From Nymphaea colorata (lineage: Eukaryota; Streptophyta; Magnoliopsida; Nymphaeales; Nymphaeaceae), in the NCBI RefSeq assembly GCF_008831285.2, contig NC_045148.1:2294001-2358000 (forward strand): a stretch of DNA of 64,000 nucleotides, read 5' to 3'. Position 1 is the stretch's first letter; every line of letters starts with the position of its first letter. The notes under the pieces were generated by a model. The model was not told the origin of the DNA. It saw nothing but the letters and a program-made list of their open reading frames with translations, and searched no databases. Below, piece by piece: positions 49,876 through 62,447 of this stretch. The position numbers and the translations under genes were made by a program.

Positions 49876-52800
49876 ATATATATATATATGTCACATTGTC
49901 ACTTCACAAATATTGTTCTTGGGCTTTACTATTGAGGCTTTTTTTGAGTATTATCAAGAAGCATTGTTTACCTTTGGGAATTAAAAAGAAAACAAATATT
50001 TTCCTTATAAAAGCATTGATCAAAATTCAGAATATCTATTCAAATATTTAACAAATATTACAACCATTTTCCATTGGGGAAAGAAAAAAGCAAAATAAAA
50101 ACATAATATTATCATTTTGGACTTTTCAAAATACCACATTTTTTATTTTTAGTTATTTTCATTTTCTTCATATCATTTTGAATATCTAGGACTGATTATA
50201 TATATATATATATATATATATATTATGATGGAAGTCCTTGACTTTCAGAAAATTCATTGATACAAGTCCATTGTGGAATATAGGCAACAGATGTTGCCTT
50301 GCTGCTGAAAGCTTTGCTTCTTATGTCATCTCAGTGCACTAAAGAAATGTAATTTGCTCCTCTTTCTTTTCAGGAAGAAGAGGGCCTCCCGAAGATGGCA
50401 TGCAAGTCAAAGAAATCTGACAAGCTATTCATAAGAAGAAAAGAGCACATACCCATCCAAAAGGAGCATCCATTTGACGTGCTGTGGAAAAGACCCTTTA
50501 CATTGAACAGGAAACGCTCCATCATTCTCTTCGTATAAGGAATCTTGCTAGTGATCATTATTCTCCTTGATACCTGAGTAACAATATTTTTCATATGAAC
50601 TGAAAAACAAAACAAAAATGTCTGTATGGTTCTAGTGGCCCTCTAAAGCTCTTTAATCTGCAATATTTAAAGAGGTCAGATATTTCGTATAAGCAGCTGA
50701 GTGATAAGTTCTAACCTTGGCCTCAGAGCAAAGAGTCTGTATGGTTCTAGTGGCCCTCTGAAGCTCTTTAATCTGCAATATTTAAAGGGGTCAGATAGGA
50801 GATAAGCAAAACAAAAATGTATAAACCATAGCAAAGAGGACACTAGCAGTCGCCAATAGCATTTACCATTTGAATGATAACAGCATTATGCACCACAAAA
50901 TGGATCTGTAAAAAATCAAAAACTAGAAAAGAATCATATTTTAGTGCATTGAACAAATAGTATGCTGGACATAATTAAACAAAAAAAGGGTTTGGAAACT
51001 GATCAACCTTTCAAAAAGGAGTCCACAAATTTCCCACCATACTTAATAGCCATTACGTGTATGTTCAGCTGATTAGTCAAAACAAAAGCATAAAAATTCT
51101 TTTAGTCTCATGAACCTTGCATCATCAAGTTGATTCAAATGGAAATCCTCAATGAAGGAAGAATTTGGCAGGAGAAAAAACACATGCAGTCCGAAACAAC
51201 TGAAGATGAGGACACTGCAAGAACTGAATATTTGCCATATGGATTCCTTGTCCAGATGTCACAAAAAACAGATAATGATCAATCATAATTACTGAATGTT
51301 ATCTGACAAATCTGTCAGATGTTGTATATGCAAAAAGGTTAGGTATTGACATATAGTAAATCATAAAAGGTTAGGTATTGACATATAGTAAATCATTTTC
51401 CAAATGTGCACATTGGGTTTCTAAGAACGAAAAGTTACCTGATTAAATCATGTTTTCATCTTCAGCATTCCAGATGCATTTTACATTACCATGCTGAGAT
51501 TTACTAGTTAAACTTATCTAAAGGCAGCTTGGATAATATCTTGGCTTGAACTAAGTTTGTCTTCTTTCTTTAATTGCATGTAGATGTCTACATGCATGAT
51601 GAATATGGTTTCATGTTACCACTGTTATGGCTACAGCAGAATTACCTTGTCATGAGTCTTGCACATGCTTACTAATGATACGACAATGTCCACTGATACT
51701 TGTATTTGTCCCAGTAGTGTTGCCACCATTTCCTTGTTGATAGTTTTTGAGTTTTGCAATAGTCCAACTTCTTTCAGCTGCAATGTAAAGTTCAGAATAT
51801 CCAGAAATTAAGCTATGATGACCAGGAGGTAGGACTAAATCTTCATGAACATGATGCTATAGAAGTAACCATACCAATTTATTCAGCACACGAAGATTTT
51901 CTTCATGCTGCATTAGAACACTAAACCCATAAAGCTTCTTGAGGGAAAAAGACAGTCAATGAAGTGGTTGGAACTATGTCACATGTGTGTGGACATGGAT
52001 GCGGAGCAATTTCAAAAACTTGGGTGCAAGCACTCAGTTATACAATACAACAACAGCAAGGTTTTAAGCAAACATTTGTTAGTCATACTATAAAATATAA
52101 ATTAACAAAAAAAGTACCAAAAAAAGAACTACTATCATTTTGCAATGCCCAGTGCCTACACCCATGTCTACCCATGCCATAATGGGCAGTCCCTTTCCAT
52201 GCAAGTGCAAGTGATGTGGGTTGGAGTTCATTGGACATGAAGATCACCTACCAACTCATGATACCATGTGACAAGTGTAGCAGGGCAAAGTGTTGGGAGT
52301 CCATCCACTGAATCTTGTTTGTTCTTAGCTTTATAAGAAGGAACCTGAAAAGAATAAAATTTATGAGCACAAAACAACCTTGCTTCGAGATATCTATAGG
52401 ACAGATTGAAGACATCAGAATCATATTTATGTTTGTTGACTTGTTCTAGAATTAGGCGCTTGCATGTATATCCTGTCCATATCACAAAGGAAGGCTTGTG
52501 TCTGAATTTACTTCTACAGCTATTTGCTTACAAGAATGTTTTTTACATGTCATCAAGGTGATCCAAGGTCCGGTTGTTGGAAACAAAGGGATTCCTATGA
52601 ACAAGAACGGTTCACAGACACTTAACAATGTTTAGAAGTATAGCCACAGCATGTCATCCTTTAGCATTTTCAAACTTTTCATGCTCCTAAGAGATGAATT
52701 CAAATTGCCACATTTCCTTTCATGTCACATCTTAACTGCATTCATTTATATGATGTTGCAGATTGAGAGAGACGAGAGAGATGTCGAGGGAAAGGAGAGA

Positions 52801-55800
52801 ACAAGAGAGAGAGAGAGAGAGAGCCAAAAGGATTAATTCATTAACGTAACCCTAGTCTCTTTTAAAAGAGACTAGGGCTGGCTGTAAACACTTTACAAAA
52901 ACAGTCCAACAACTATAAGAAAATGTTTAAAGACATCCTCCCTAACTTTCTAATATTTCAAAAATACTATTTAACACTCCCCCTCAAGCTGGAGCGTATA
53001 TATCAATCATGCTCAGCTTGCTATAACATCTCAGGAAATTACCTATGGGAAGAGCCTTGGTGAGGATATCAGTTGTCTGATCTTCTAAGGAGACATGAAT
53101 AGTGCTAACAATTCCTTCTTGAACTAAGTCTCGAACATAGTGGCAATCCACTTCAATGTGTTTAGTCCTCTCATGAAAGACAGGATTGTTAGCAATATAT
53201 GTAGCTGCCTTGTTGTCACAATACATCTTCATTGAGAGATTCACTGCAACACCCAACTCCAAAAGTAGTGATCTAACCCACGACATTTCAGCCGCAGTTT
53301 GAGCCATAGCCCTATATTCCAATACAGCACTAGAATGAGCCACCACATTCTGCTTCTTGCTCCTCCAAGAAATAAGATTACCTCCCACAAAGACACAAAA
53401 ACCTGTAGTAGAATTCATGTCATCTACAGACCCTGCATAATCAGCATAACTAGATTGATAACTGCTTAGGACAGATGAGGTGGGGTATCGAGTCGAGTAT
53501 CTCCTCGACCCTAAGTGTGCATTAGAAAGCATCCTAGAATGATAACTGCCTAGGACAGCTACAAGCCAATCATGAACCGAGACTACTCTCCGGGGTTTGG
53601 CTAAGTTTTGAAAGATGTGATTGATGTGTTTGATAAGATGTGCATTTTTATGAATGTAAATGTCGTGATTTGTTGCACATGTATTGTTGTGGGCAATGAT
53701 GCAACATAAACCTACAGAGAGGTGAATCTGCAACATAAGGGTACGAGCCATGTCTAGTTGGCGATGTTTCCTCTCAGCAACTCCATTTTGTTGAGACGTG
53801 TGAGGACATGTAAACTATCGTCAAATACCATGATTGTTGTAAAATTGCATTAAATTGGAGGCTTTGAAAGATGTGAATTTTTATTAATGTGAATGTAGTG
53901 ATTTGTTGCATATGTATTGCTGTGGGCAATGATGCAATTGAATGAAATTGGAGGGTAGATGTACCTGTATTGTTATTGTTGAATAATATGTGTTAGGTGG
54001 TATTTTTGAATATTTAAGAGTTTAGGAACAACTCTTTATAAATAAGGGTTTTATTTATGGACCTCTTTTGTAATTTGTTACTTTACCCTAATTCTCATTT
54101 AACATGAGATTAGGGCAGCTTTAGTCAATACGATAGAAAGTTTTTTCTCTCTCTCTCTCGTTCTCTTCTCTCCTTTCCCTTAGCTGCACGTAACATGGTA
54201 TCAGGAGCCCAACCTTCCTTACTTCCTTGGGACTGAAACCTCTCTCACCATGCTCATCCTCTGTCTCTTTCTCTTCCTCTTCTTCTATTCTCGTGGATAG
54301 TTCTGAGAGCACGATAGGCTGAACGTGCATATTAGGCTCGATCTAGGGTTTTCTTAAGCAAAAGATTAAAAACCCTAGATCGATGACCTGTTGAAGTGTG
54401 TTGAAGTGGACGTGGATGGACGTTGCAGGTGTCTCCGTGGCAGAAGTTTCCTTTGTGGTCGGTGGTCACTACTTGGTGAATGGAAGTCGCTGCAGCCGTG
54501 GATATTACAACCTTTTTGTTTCAGCCGTGGATCTGCCCTAGGGTTCTGTCAGCCGTGGATATGTCCTTCCTCTTGTTGGATGTTGCTGCCGGCGATTTGC
54601 TCTAAATTTCAGTCAGCCATGGATCTGCCCTAGGTGATATATGTCCTTCTTTTTGTTGGATATTGCAGCCGTGAATATAAATTCTTTCTTTATCGTGCAT
54701 CTGCCCTAGCTGGTGTTGGATGTTGCAATAGTCGACTTGCTCTAAGTTTCAGTCAGCCGTGGAACTGTCCCAGGTGCGATCTGGTCTAAGTTTAAGTCAG
54801 CTGCGGATTAAAATTCCTTTATCATTTGCACAGACGAATTTGGAATAGAGGCTTGTGACTCCAATGGCAAATCTGAAACTTTCTCAAACGGGCAGCAATA
54901 TCTCAAACTAGAAGCAATATCTGAAACTTTCTCAAACAAGCAGATCTGGAAATTTATAAAACAGGCAACAATATGGAACCAACTGTTTCAGTCGATGACT
55001 GAAACTTCTTCACCCAACGACAAAAGACTGCTGCTACTCCTAAACACAGCAGTTTCTCATAAAACTTGTTGTCCACACGACAAAGAAATCAATGACATCA
55101 ACTGAAATATCTTGTACTTACGATTAGCAGCAGTCCACACCTCACAAAACCTCACTTTACTGATTTTACATTCACAATTTGCAGATATTGCTCCTCACGT
55201 CAAAACTGCATCTTCAAACAGCAATGTGACTTCACACACAGCAGCAAAAAAGGGCAGATCTGACATATATTGTCACAGATCTGCTGCCACGACAGCAAAA
55301 GGAATCAGAAAATCAGATCTGTTTAGGGCAGATCTGATACATGATTTCATAGATTTTCTTCACAGCAGCAGAAAATCAGATCTGATAAGCAGATCTGAGC
55401 GACATAAATATTCCTTCCACGACAACAGAAACTAAGATCTGATACATCCTTATCAGATCCACAATCTTCTTCCACGGCAGCAACTTCATCAACATTTCTC
55501 TATGTCTTCCATGGCAACAGCAACACAAGAGTGCTAATCACGTTTCTACATGTTAAACGTGATTAGCCCCTTTTACCAAACAGATTACTTTTTTTTCTTG
55601 AAGTCAGCAGAAAAATATAGGCGTGAACCCTAACTTGGTGGAGGAGGCTAGAGATGAGGGAAGAAATGTGAAACCCTAGATAGCACAGTCCTAGATCTAG
55701 GGCTCTGATATCATGTTGCAGATTGAGAGAGACGAGAGAGATGTCGAGGAAAGAAGAGAACAAGAGAGAGAGAGAGAGAGAGAGAGCCAAAAGGATTAAT

Positions 55801-58097
55801 TCATTAACGTAACCCTAGTCTCTTTTAGAAGAGATTAGGGCTGGCTGTAAACACTTTACAAAAACAGTCCAACAACTATAAGAAAATGTTTAAAGACATC
55901 CTCCTCTCTAACTTTCTAATATTTCAGAAATACTCTTTAACATATGATATGACATGTAAAATTATGAATAAGCTGAAAACCCTATCTGGAAGAATTTCCT
56001 TATTTACATTAAATGTTTACCATAACTAGCATTTCAAAAGTAAAAGACGTTATACAAATGTTTCTTGTATTTCCTGACATCAATCCATACTGTAGTTGAC
56101 GAAATAGTTACTGCCTACCAAGTATTGCTGCTCAATATTGCTACTCATGAAATTTTGGAAAGGAATAAAGATTTTGAAATATGATCTTTGAGATCTTTCC
56201 ACAGAGATACATAGACAAAGAAATCAATCTTGGCCTACAGATGCACTATCAAGTATAGTATTCTTATATTCTCTGCAAGTATTCATGTTTTTCATTTCTG
56301 TATTATAATTTATCATTAAGTTGAATCATGTAATTATCAAGAGCCAACATCAGGAATTAAACAACAAAGAGTCATGCTTTCGTGGACACAATCATTAGTT
56401 AGATTAGGGTGTGATGCAATCCACCCCCCTAGAAGTTACTAGGAACATATGTCTGTGACCATTCAACAACCATGCAGAGGAATATCTTGGTTTATCATAA
56501 GACAGCCCATCTTGCAAAAGGATAGCAATAGCATAGAAGAACCTTTTCCATCCATGTAGCACAGAGTGACAGAGATATGCATCTCAAATTCACAACACGT
56601 GCGTCCAATACAAAACACAATAAATCATAGATCTGTACCTGTGGCAATATTGTACAAGCAAGCTCGCTAAGCAAACCTTGCACTGGCTGAGCATTTGTTA
56701 TGTGTATATGCAGTATCTTTTGAAGCATCTTGCCCTAAAAAAGCATCATAATGAGATAAGGTTAGATTTTTGTGCAACATACAATCTGTGACAAGATGAA
56801 AACCTAATGATTTTTACTAGGCTGATAAAATAAACAACTTACACTGCTTCTCCAGTCCCCATCATGAAATTGGCAATCCCAGTCATATTCTAAGAGCCTT
56901 CGAGCTAAGGCTCCAAGCTTGTCCTGTAAGGTTGGAAGGATCCCCATCACAAATCCAATGTAGTTCTTCCTGATCCCTTCTGATAGTTTATCAATGAACA
57001 TTTGGATGGAATTCACAATTGATTGAAGAGCAACCAGTACTTCTGATGCCAGTGAGAACGAGGATGAACATGCTGCACAGCCGAATAAAAGATACAGCAT
57101 TATGCATTCCTATCTTTGAGAAGATTTATTAAGGAAAATTTTTAATTAATAGTCAAATTATTGTACCTATATCTGCCAAAGAATAAAAGAAGGAATAATC
57201 ATCACAAAATGCGTAGTCTATATTCCCATATGATGGGGAGGACCGGATGCTGAAAAGAATATCATCCGTCGTTCCGCTTATCCTGAATGCATCCAGTAAA
57301 TCTTTAAGAATTGGACTATTCAGTTGAGAATAAATGTCTGGAAGACTCAGTACCTGAAAAGAATCATATAAGATCTTATCATTGCATATTAACTAGCAGG
57401 AGAGCAAACAGATAAAGAAACAATGTATTTAGCTGCTAAAGTTGTGAGGAAAATGGAATGGTTGCATGCATATACACATGCACATATCTGGGAAAAACAT
57501 ATATAATAACACAAACACATGCACACTCATGCACACACACACACACACGCAGAGAGCGAGAGTACTTTGCTGTAGCAGTACAAAATTTCTTTACAGATGG
57601 ACATGGCAATGGAAGATGTTGAGGTAGGCGCTTGAGCAGTGCCTGGATTACATGATGACACACATGTCACAACATTGGGGCATCCTTATGTTTGCATATT
57701 CACATAAACCCATTCAAGGAACCAATTAAGTCAGAAAAAAAAATGACAACTGTACCTTGCCTAAGCACATAGATCGCTGTCTCAAGATGTTTCCTGAGAC
57801 AAGGGAATAATGGTCTAATTTCCTTCAGGAATTCTGTGAAGGACATATGATTGAGACCATCTGGTGCCTCGTAACCTTTTGTGCTAGAACAAAGAGGATG
57901 TTCACTCCGGCAGCTTAAGCAATCCAGCTTAAAATGCAGATCACGAAGGAGATACAAGTGCAGAGGCAGCTATCACAAGGGAAGAGCAGCAATATCATCA
58001 AGATCAAAACATATAAAACCATGTCACACAGGTGCAGGGTGTGGGTGCGAGTATAAGTGGAGGTGCAGCAGCCGGCAATGATATTACACACACACAC

Positions 58098-58137
<40 letters not shown>

Positions 58138-58321
58138 TCAATGCTGCAGATGCCGGATAGTTGTAGATTGTTAAGAGTTAAAAATTGTACTCTAAAACGA
58201 CCATACATTTTTGCAAAAGCTACTGTAAAATGTTGTCGCATCATAAACTATTGCTAATGCCATTGTAGTAACTGTTTTTTTAGTAATAAATTTGTATATT
58301 TTAGAAGCCATCCAACAACAT

Positions 58322-58365
<44 letters not shown>

Positions 58366-61300
58366 TTTTTCTACAAACAATAAAACTGTTCACTAGTAAT
58401 AGAAAAGGCATTAATGATTAAGAAAATATGATTTTATCAATGATTCCGTGGGAAAGAAAAAAATCTGTTTGTCGCTGCAACTGAGCTGCACCCAACACGA
58501 CTAGGGTGCAGAAACCATTTTGAATAGTCTGTGATACTTAGATGGAAAACCTCAACTTCATATGACCAAGAGAAATTAATAAATGCCATCTTAAATTTCA
58601 GTTACGCATACCTCTGCTGTTGAACCTGGACAGTGTGTTTCATGTTTCTGCAAGACAGAGTTAAGACAATGACTGTTCAGAGCAGTATCTGTGTTAATAG
58701 AAATTAGTGACTATGCAGAATTGCGACAAAATCTAGAAAGAAGTGAATAGGAATAAAGTGCACAAAATAGGTTTCCTTTCTCATCAAAATGTCCATAAAA
58801 ATAAAGCCAAGAGAAATTTCCAAACAGGCACCTAGCATCTTACATATTAGAAATAACTACCCAACTATCTACATAGCTGCTTTAGTACAAACCTACCTAT
58901 ATTTTGACTTAGTATATGAAAGAAACCATGCTACTTTTTTTATGTAATTCATCAATAGCACCACCATTACAATGTCAAAACTCATAAATAGATTTTCTCG
59001 ATTTGACTATCAGAATCACAGTAATTCAAGGCACCCCAATTTCTCTTGTTCAATGTCAGGCAGAACAGTGAAAACATGAAACTCAAAAGAAATATGGTAT
59101 TCTAATACAATATTGATAGAAAACCCACCATTCTCAGAGATGGTTGCATCATTCCTGGACATTTTAACAAATGCAGAAATGCTGCTAAAACGGTGCACAA
59201 GGTAAATATATGGAATATGGAGTTTTATATGTACAAAGTTTACCCTGTCTCTCCATTGCCTTGTTCTACATATCCAGCCAAGAGAGAGAGAGAGAGAGAG
59301 AGAGAGACATGACAGACTCTTTTTGCTAAAAAATGAAATCTAGAAAATTGATTCTTTGAAACTGCCAAAGTCAAAGGATACGATTTACCAAACTTGTCTC
59401 ACATGGGAAATCCAAAGAAAAAAACCTAAAACCAAAGGGGATCACGTTACACCTAGCAATAATATGGATGACCATGGTGGCAGGAAATTTTATCCAGTAG
59501 TGGGTGACCAGATCTCAATTCGTGTAACACCCATCTTCTGCAGGATTGTTAGCACATTGAATAAAAAGGAGCTGGTAAGATGGTCTGCAATTACAGCTGT
59601 TAAGAATCTCTAGAAACCATTAAATCATTGTAGAAGAGCACAGAGAGAGAGGATAAGGATGGTAATAAGAAAGTGAAAAATAGAACTACCTTTGCTGATA
59701 CACAATTGAGGGTGCACGAGTGAGGGGTTACAATGAGAAAAAACGTTGACATATAACAATGTTCTTGTAAGATCAAAATCAAGAGGAAAATATGTTCCAA
59801 GCTAGAGCATCTGATAGAGAAAAGACTCGCAGAGAGTTCACAAGCAAAGGCCTCTGAACCTCTGTGCCTCTAACATCCAAAACCATGAGTTCAAAGGAGA
59901 AACCACCTAGAGAAGCCTGTAACCTAGGATGAATTGATAGAGAGAAGGGGCTCCAAACTGGCCACAACGTCCAGATAAAAACATCAGCATTTGATTTACC
60001 ATAATCGAACAAATGGGAAGGGAAATGGAGCATTGATCTGAGGTAGGAAACCTTATTTTACTTTGTCGCACCTGCACCTCCCATACTTATGTACCACTTC
60101 AGATAAGAATTTAAGAACACATTCTCTGTAAGACCTAGCATGTAATGTGAACTTACTGCTGGACGTTCAAACCCAGGCATCTCAATGATGTAAAATGACC
60201 TACTAGCTAGTTCTAAGGGGGTCCTTTTCTTCAAGAAAGGCAGAATTTCCACCCTTGACCTTACTGTTTTAGCAACATTTCCATTAACGTAGGAGGACCA
60301 AATTGCAAGGGCCACCCCGTAAAAGCCTCTCAACTCCTGAAACAAAAGATAGCCGAGCACAGAAACTCCTTTTCTTTATCAAAGAGCAAAACGATTGAGA
60401 GATGAATGAAGGAGGCTCTACTATGCACAAATATTTGTCTTTCATTAACTAGTAATGTGCTTCCTTCTCAAGACATGTTCTTTCATTAACTAGAAACAGT
60501 CCTGTGGCTCCTACCAAAGATTGAAACTCAGTTCCGACTCTCGTACTATAAAGTGGTTCTTTCAGAAAAAAAATTACATAATAGCACCTAACTAGTAGCC
60601 AAATGACAAAGCGCCATTTAAAATATCAACTTCAACAGTTAGACACCCAACCTTCTAATATAATTCTCAATAAACGGCCTCATAATAAAAATCATTAAAA
60701 TATCCAAACAAAGTACAGAATTGCCCCTCATCAAAAATATATTTTTAAAAGCTATGTCACACGGATACGGGTACGGGTATCCTATGGGTGCGGGTACGGG
60801 TACGCGGATACGGCAATTTTCAAAATTTTAGGATACGCGGACACGTCGAATTTTATATTTTAAAAAAATAAAAAAACATTAAATTAATAATTCACTCTTA
60901 CAATCTCATAAGTCATAAGAAAGAAAGTCTCAGATTCTCAAACAAAAGATTCTCAAACAAAACATTGTTCATGACCAATCTCATAAGTCATAAGAAAGAA
61001 AGTCTCAAACAAAACAAAGAATGTCGGGTTAGTAAAGTGGTTCGGATCGGGTCTGACCCAGATCTGATCCAAAAAGTATCCTGCCGTGTCCAAGTGTCGG
61101 TATCCAGGTGTCGGAGTGTCGACACCGGTACTTGGCCCATTTTGAAGTGTCCGTGTGACATAGTTTAAAAGAAATAATCAAAATTCAAAAACTCACCACT
61201 GAGGGTCGACAGTGGTCAGCGGGTCACTGATTACCGTCAACCCTTGCCGGCCTTCTCAATTTTCTTCTCTAAAAAAAGTGAACAAAAATTTGAGAAGAGG

Positions 61301-62093
61301 CAATTATATACTTTGCTTGCATATTTTTATTTTTTTTCTATTATGGGGCGGTTCTTGGAGAATCATATTAGAACGTTGGGCATCTAAGTGTTGAAGTCAG
61401 AAGGCTGTATTATGCTATTTTTTCTTCCAACTATTATGGAGAAGAAGTCATTCCCTTTCCATGCCTCTTCTGCAACAGTACAAAAGTAGGGAGAAATAGT
61501 ATTAAAAATGTCAAAATAGGAAGCTTCAGTTTTCAGGCACACCATTCTTGATGCATGGATAAGGGTCACGAGCAGAATAAAGTTTTTAAATGTATCACAA
61601 TGTTTTATGAGGACAAAAATAGGGATAGAAATACATCCATCCTACAGCAACTAAACTAACCTTCGAGAGAGATAGAATGGACAGAGAGTTCACAAACAAA
61701 GGCCTCAACTTGTGTCTCTGGGCATCTAAAACCTTGGGTTCTGAGCATATATCCAAGAGACTGAGCTCCTCTGCTGAATCCCCCTTGGCTAAGATTGAGG
61801 AGAAATCCTGAGATACCTCAACACCTGTTGCAGCATCAGATTTTTTGAAGGCTTCCAAAATAGTAAGCTGTCTAAGATTTGCATGACAATATGAAGCTTG
61901 ATCTGCTGAACTCGTTTTCTGTTTTTTCTTATCACTGTGTAAAGTCTTATATACCATTCTCTTCTTATTAAGACTTTCACATTGCATCAGTTCACATTTA
62001 CCAGACGTTGGTGAATGCTTTATTAAACAGTTCATCTCGGGTAGAGAAAGTGGATGCAACTGAAGGCATGATTCCAAAACATGCTCCAATAAC
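48960..62093 (-). CDS. FANCD2: FANCD2, Fanconi anaemia group D2 homologue (3' part, 15 exons)
   Basis: Partner of FANCI in the ID2 clamp that is monoubiquitinated during DNA interstrand crosslink repair, and involved in meiotic recombination in plants. Exons on the minus strand, right to left: 62093-61661, 58647-58612, 57969-57756, 57642-57566, 57353-57167, 57072-56843, 56734-56639, 52344-52252, 51937-51875, 51777-51646, 51068-51008, 50922-50867, 50772-50716, 50573-50453 and 49111-48960 (stop 48960-48962). All have GT-AG borders and matching phases, and encode the C-terminal 668 residues. Recognisable pieces: DKKKQKTSS, KLRPLFVNSLSILSLSK, LHLYLLRDLHFKLDCL, SELACTILPQ, LPTLCPATLVTWYHEL, VSLVSMCKTHDK, AIKYGGKFVDSFLK|VFDFL, RFLFNVKGLFHSTSNGCSFW and GNLKHKDLSGQVVNSQ, matching the human [20 protein letters not shown] end. 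The ubiquitin-acceptor N-terminal half lies outside the window. A 4.3-kb intron carries a copia element. Confidence 0.9.
49836..49888 (+). repeat. (CT)n then (TA)n microsatellite in the last FANCD2 intron
   Basis: About 36 bases of CT followed by GCTATATATATATATATG. Confidence 0.93.
50198..50223 (+). repeat. (TA)n microsatellite
   Basis: A short pure TA run in the last intron of FANCD2. Confidence 0.9.
50620..50685 (-). pseudogene. Duplicated partial FANCD2 exon with in-frame stop
   Basis: Positions 50620-50657 repeat 38 of the 57 bases of the real exon at 50716-50772 (offset 115 bp), including the acceptor and the AT-rich region before it. One change turns the CAG codon (Gln in IKELQRATR) into TAG. 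Inclusion of this piece would truncate the protein just before the last two exons. Confidence 0.85.
51334..51395 (+). repeat. 32-bp tandem duplication in a FANCD2 intron
   Basis: AAAGGTTAGGTATTGACATA and the following TAGTAAATCAT occur twice in a row, offset 32 bp, with no change that I can see. Confidence 0.95.
52984..53600 (-). pseudogene. Copia RNase H / polyprotein C-terminal fragment
   Basis: Encodes YADYAGSVDDMNSTTGFCVF, GGNLISWRSKKQNVVAHSSA, EYRAMAQTAAEMSWVRSLLL, YCDNKAATYIANNPVFHERT, KHIEVDCHYVRDLVQEG and a stop just before the polypurine tract, the usual end of a copia polyprotein. The upstream part is rearranged (a serine-rich stretch with HSRMLSNAHLGSRRY is not typical), so no reverse transcriptase or integrase is left. 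Confidence 0.88.
53991..54195 (+). mobile_element. Second copia-type LTR nested inside the first element, opposite strand
   Basis: Begins TGTTAGGTGG, ends CTGCACGTAACA (TG...CA, 205 bp) and is followed at once by TGGTATCAGGAGCCC, a primer-binding-site-like sequence with one extra G. It lies on the plus strand inside a minus-strand element. Its other LTR was not found, so it is a partial copy. Confidence 0.7.
58086..58132 (+). repeat. (CA)n(TA)n microsatellite in FANCD2 intron
   Basis: CACACACACACA followed by a TA run, between the exons at 57969 and 58612. Confidence 0.93.
58324..58361 (+). repeat. (TA)n microsatellite
   Basis: About 38 bases of TA in the same intron as the preceding microsatellite. 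Confidence 0.93.
59280..59307 (+). repeat. (GA)n microsatellite
   Basis: A run of AG dinucleotides in the large intron of FANCD2. Confidence 0.92.
59803..59890 (-). pseudogene. Decayed copy of the 3' end of the large FANCD2 exon
   Basis: Plus-strand phrases GCAGAGAGTTCACAAGCAAAGG and CTGTGCCTCTAACATCCAAAACC match the end of the exon at 61661-61760 (ACAGAGAGTTCACAAACAAA, GTCTCTGGGCATCTAAAACC). On the minus strand this gives RPLLVNSLRVFSLS beside the real RPLFVNSLSILSLS. It lies inside the intron after that exon. Confidence 0.65.
60752..61163. mobile_element. 412-bp hAT MITE with 8-bp target-site duplication
   Basis: Terminal inverted repeats CTATGTCACACGGATAC (left) and, inverted, CTATGTCACACGGACAC (right). 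A perfect 8-bp duplication TTTAAAAG flanks it (60744-60751 and 61164-61171). Subterminal GGATACGGGTACGGG-type repeats and interior phrases (TCTCATAAGTCATAAGAAAG, CTGACCCAGATCTGATCC) resemble the 3.5-kb hAT at 19113-22577 (TCTCATAAAGAAAAC, CTGACCCAGAACTAGATCC), so it looks like a deletion derivative of that family. Confidence 0.93.
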
Positions 62094-62319
62094 CTGCATG
62101 TGCAGAAAAAGCTTGAGTTAATAAGAAATGATTGTATTTTCTACACGCATTACCTTCACCAGAAGAAGTAACAATTTCTATACTGGGATGAAGAAAAAGC
62201 TACACAAGTCTCCACAAAGAGAACAAAACCTAGATCACACATTATATGTTCTGAAACATATTATATACATATATATAGTGTCACAAAAGATAAAAAATTC
62301 ATCTGGCCATGGAGGTTTC

Positions 62320-62320
<1 letters not shown>

Positions 62321-62364
<44 letters not shown>
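62321..62364 (+). repeat. (TA)n microsatellite
   Basis: About 44 bases of TA upstream of the GC-rich foldback. Confidence 0.94.
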
Positions 62365-62366
<2 letters not shown>

Positions 62367-62447
62367 AGACGTAAGCTGTGCAGTGGCTATGCTAACCATT
62401 GAGTGTCTGTTGCGCTACCGGCTGTCCATGGCAGTGCTAGGAAAAAA

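Larger units (their letters stand above)
52754..55942 (-). mobile_element. Ty1/copia element, internally rearranged, in a FANCD2 intron
   Basis: Inverted relative to the plus strand. The 3' LTR is 52754-52976 and the 5' LTR is 55714-55942, both TGTTAAA...TGCAACA in element orientation. The target-site duplication is TATGA (52749-52753 and 55943-55947). Next to the 5' LTR is the primer-binding site TGATATCAGAGCCC. Next to the 3' LTR is CTTGAGGGGGAG, the polypurine tract. The LTRs contain a (CT)n run and differ by a 6-bp length change and several substitutions. Only the RNase H end of pol remains (53751-52984). The rest is replaced by LTR-like and non-coding DNA, so the element is not autonomous. 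It lies in the same orientation as FANCD2. Confidence 0.93.

Noticed and set aside
57436-57663. Minus-strand frame with QALLKRLPQHLPLPCPSVKK over a FANCD2 exon
   Set aside because: The conserved frame is the other one (TAQAPTSTSSIAMSICKEIL), which joins in phase to both neighbours.
60058-60360. Minus-strand 100-codon frame in the large FANCD2 intron, as an extra FANCD2 exon
   Set aside because: The exons on either side (ending SLSK and starting KHETHC) already join in phase and match the family order; I found no FANCD2 similarity in this frame.
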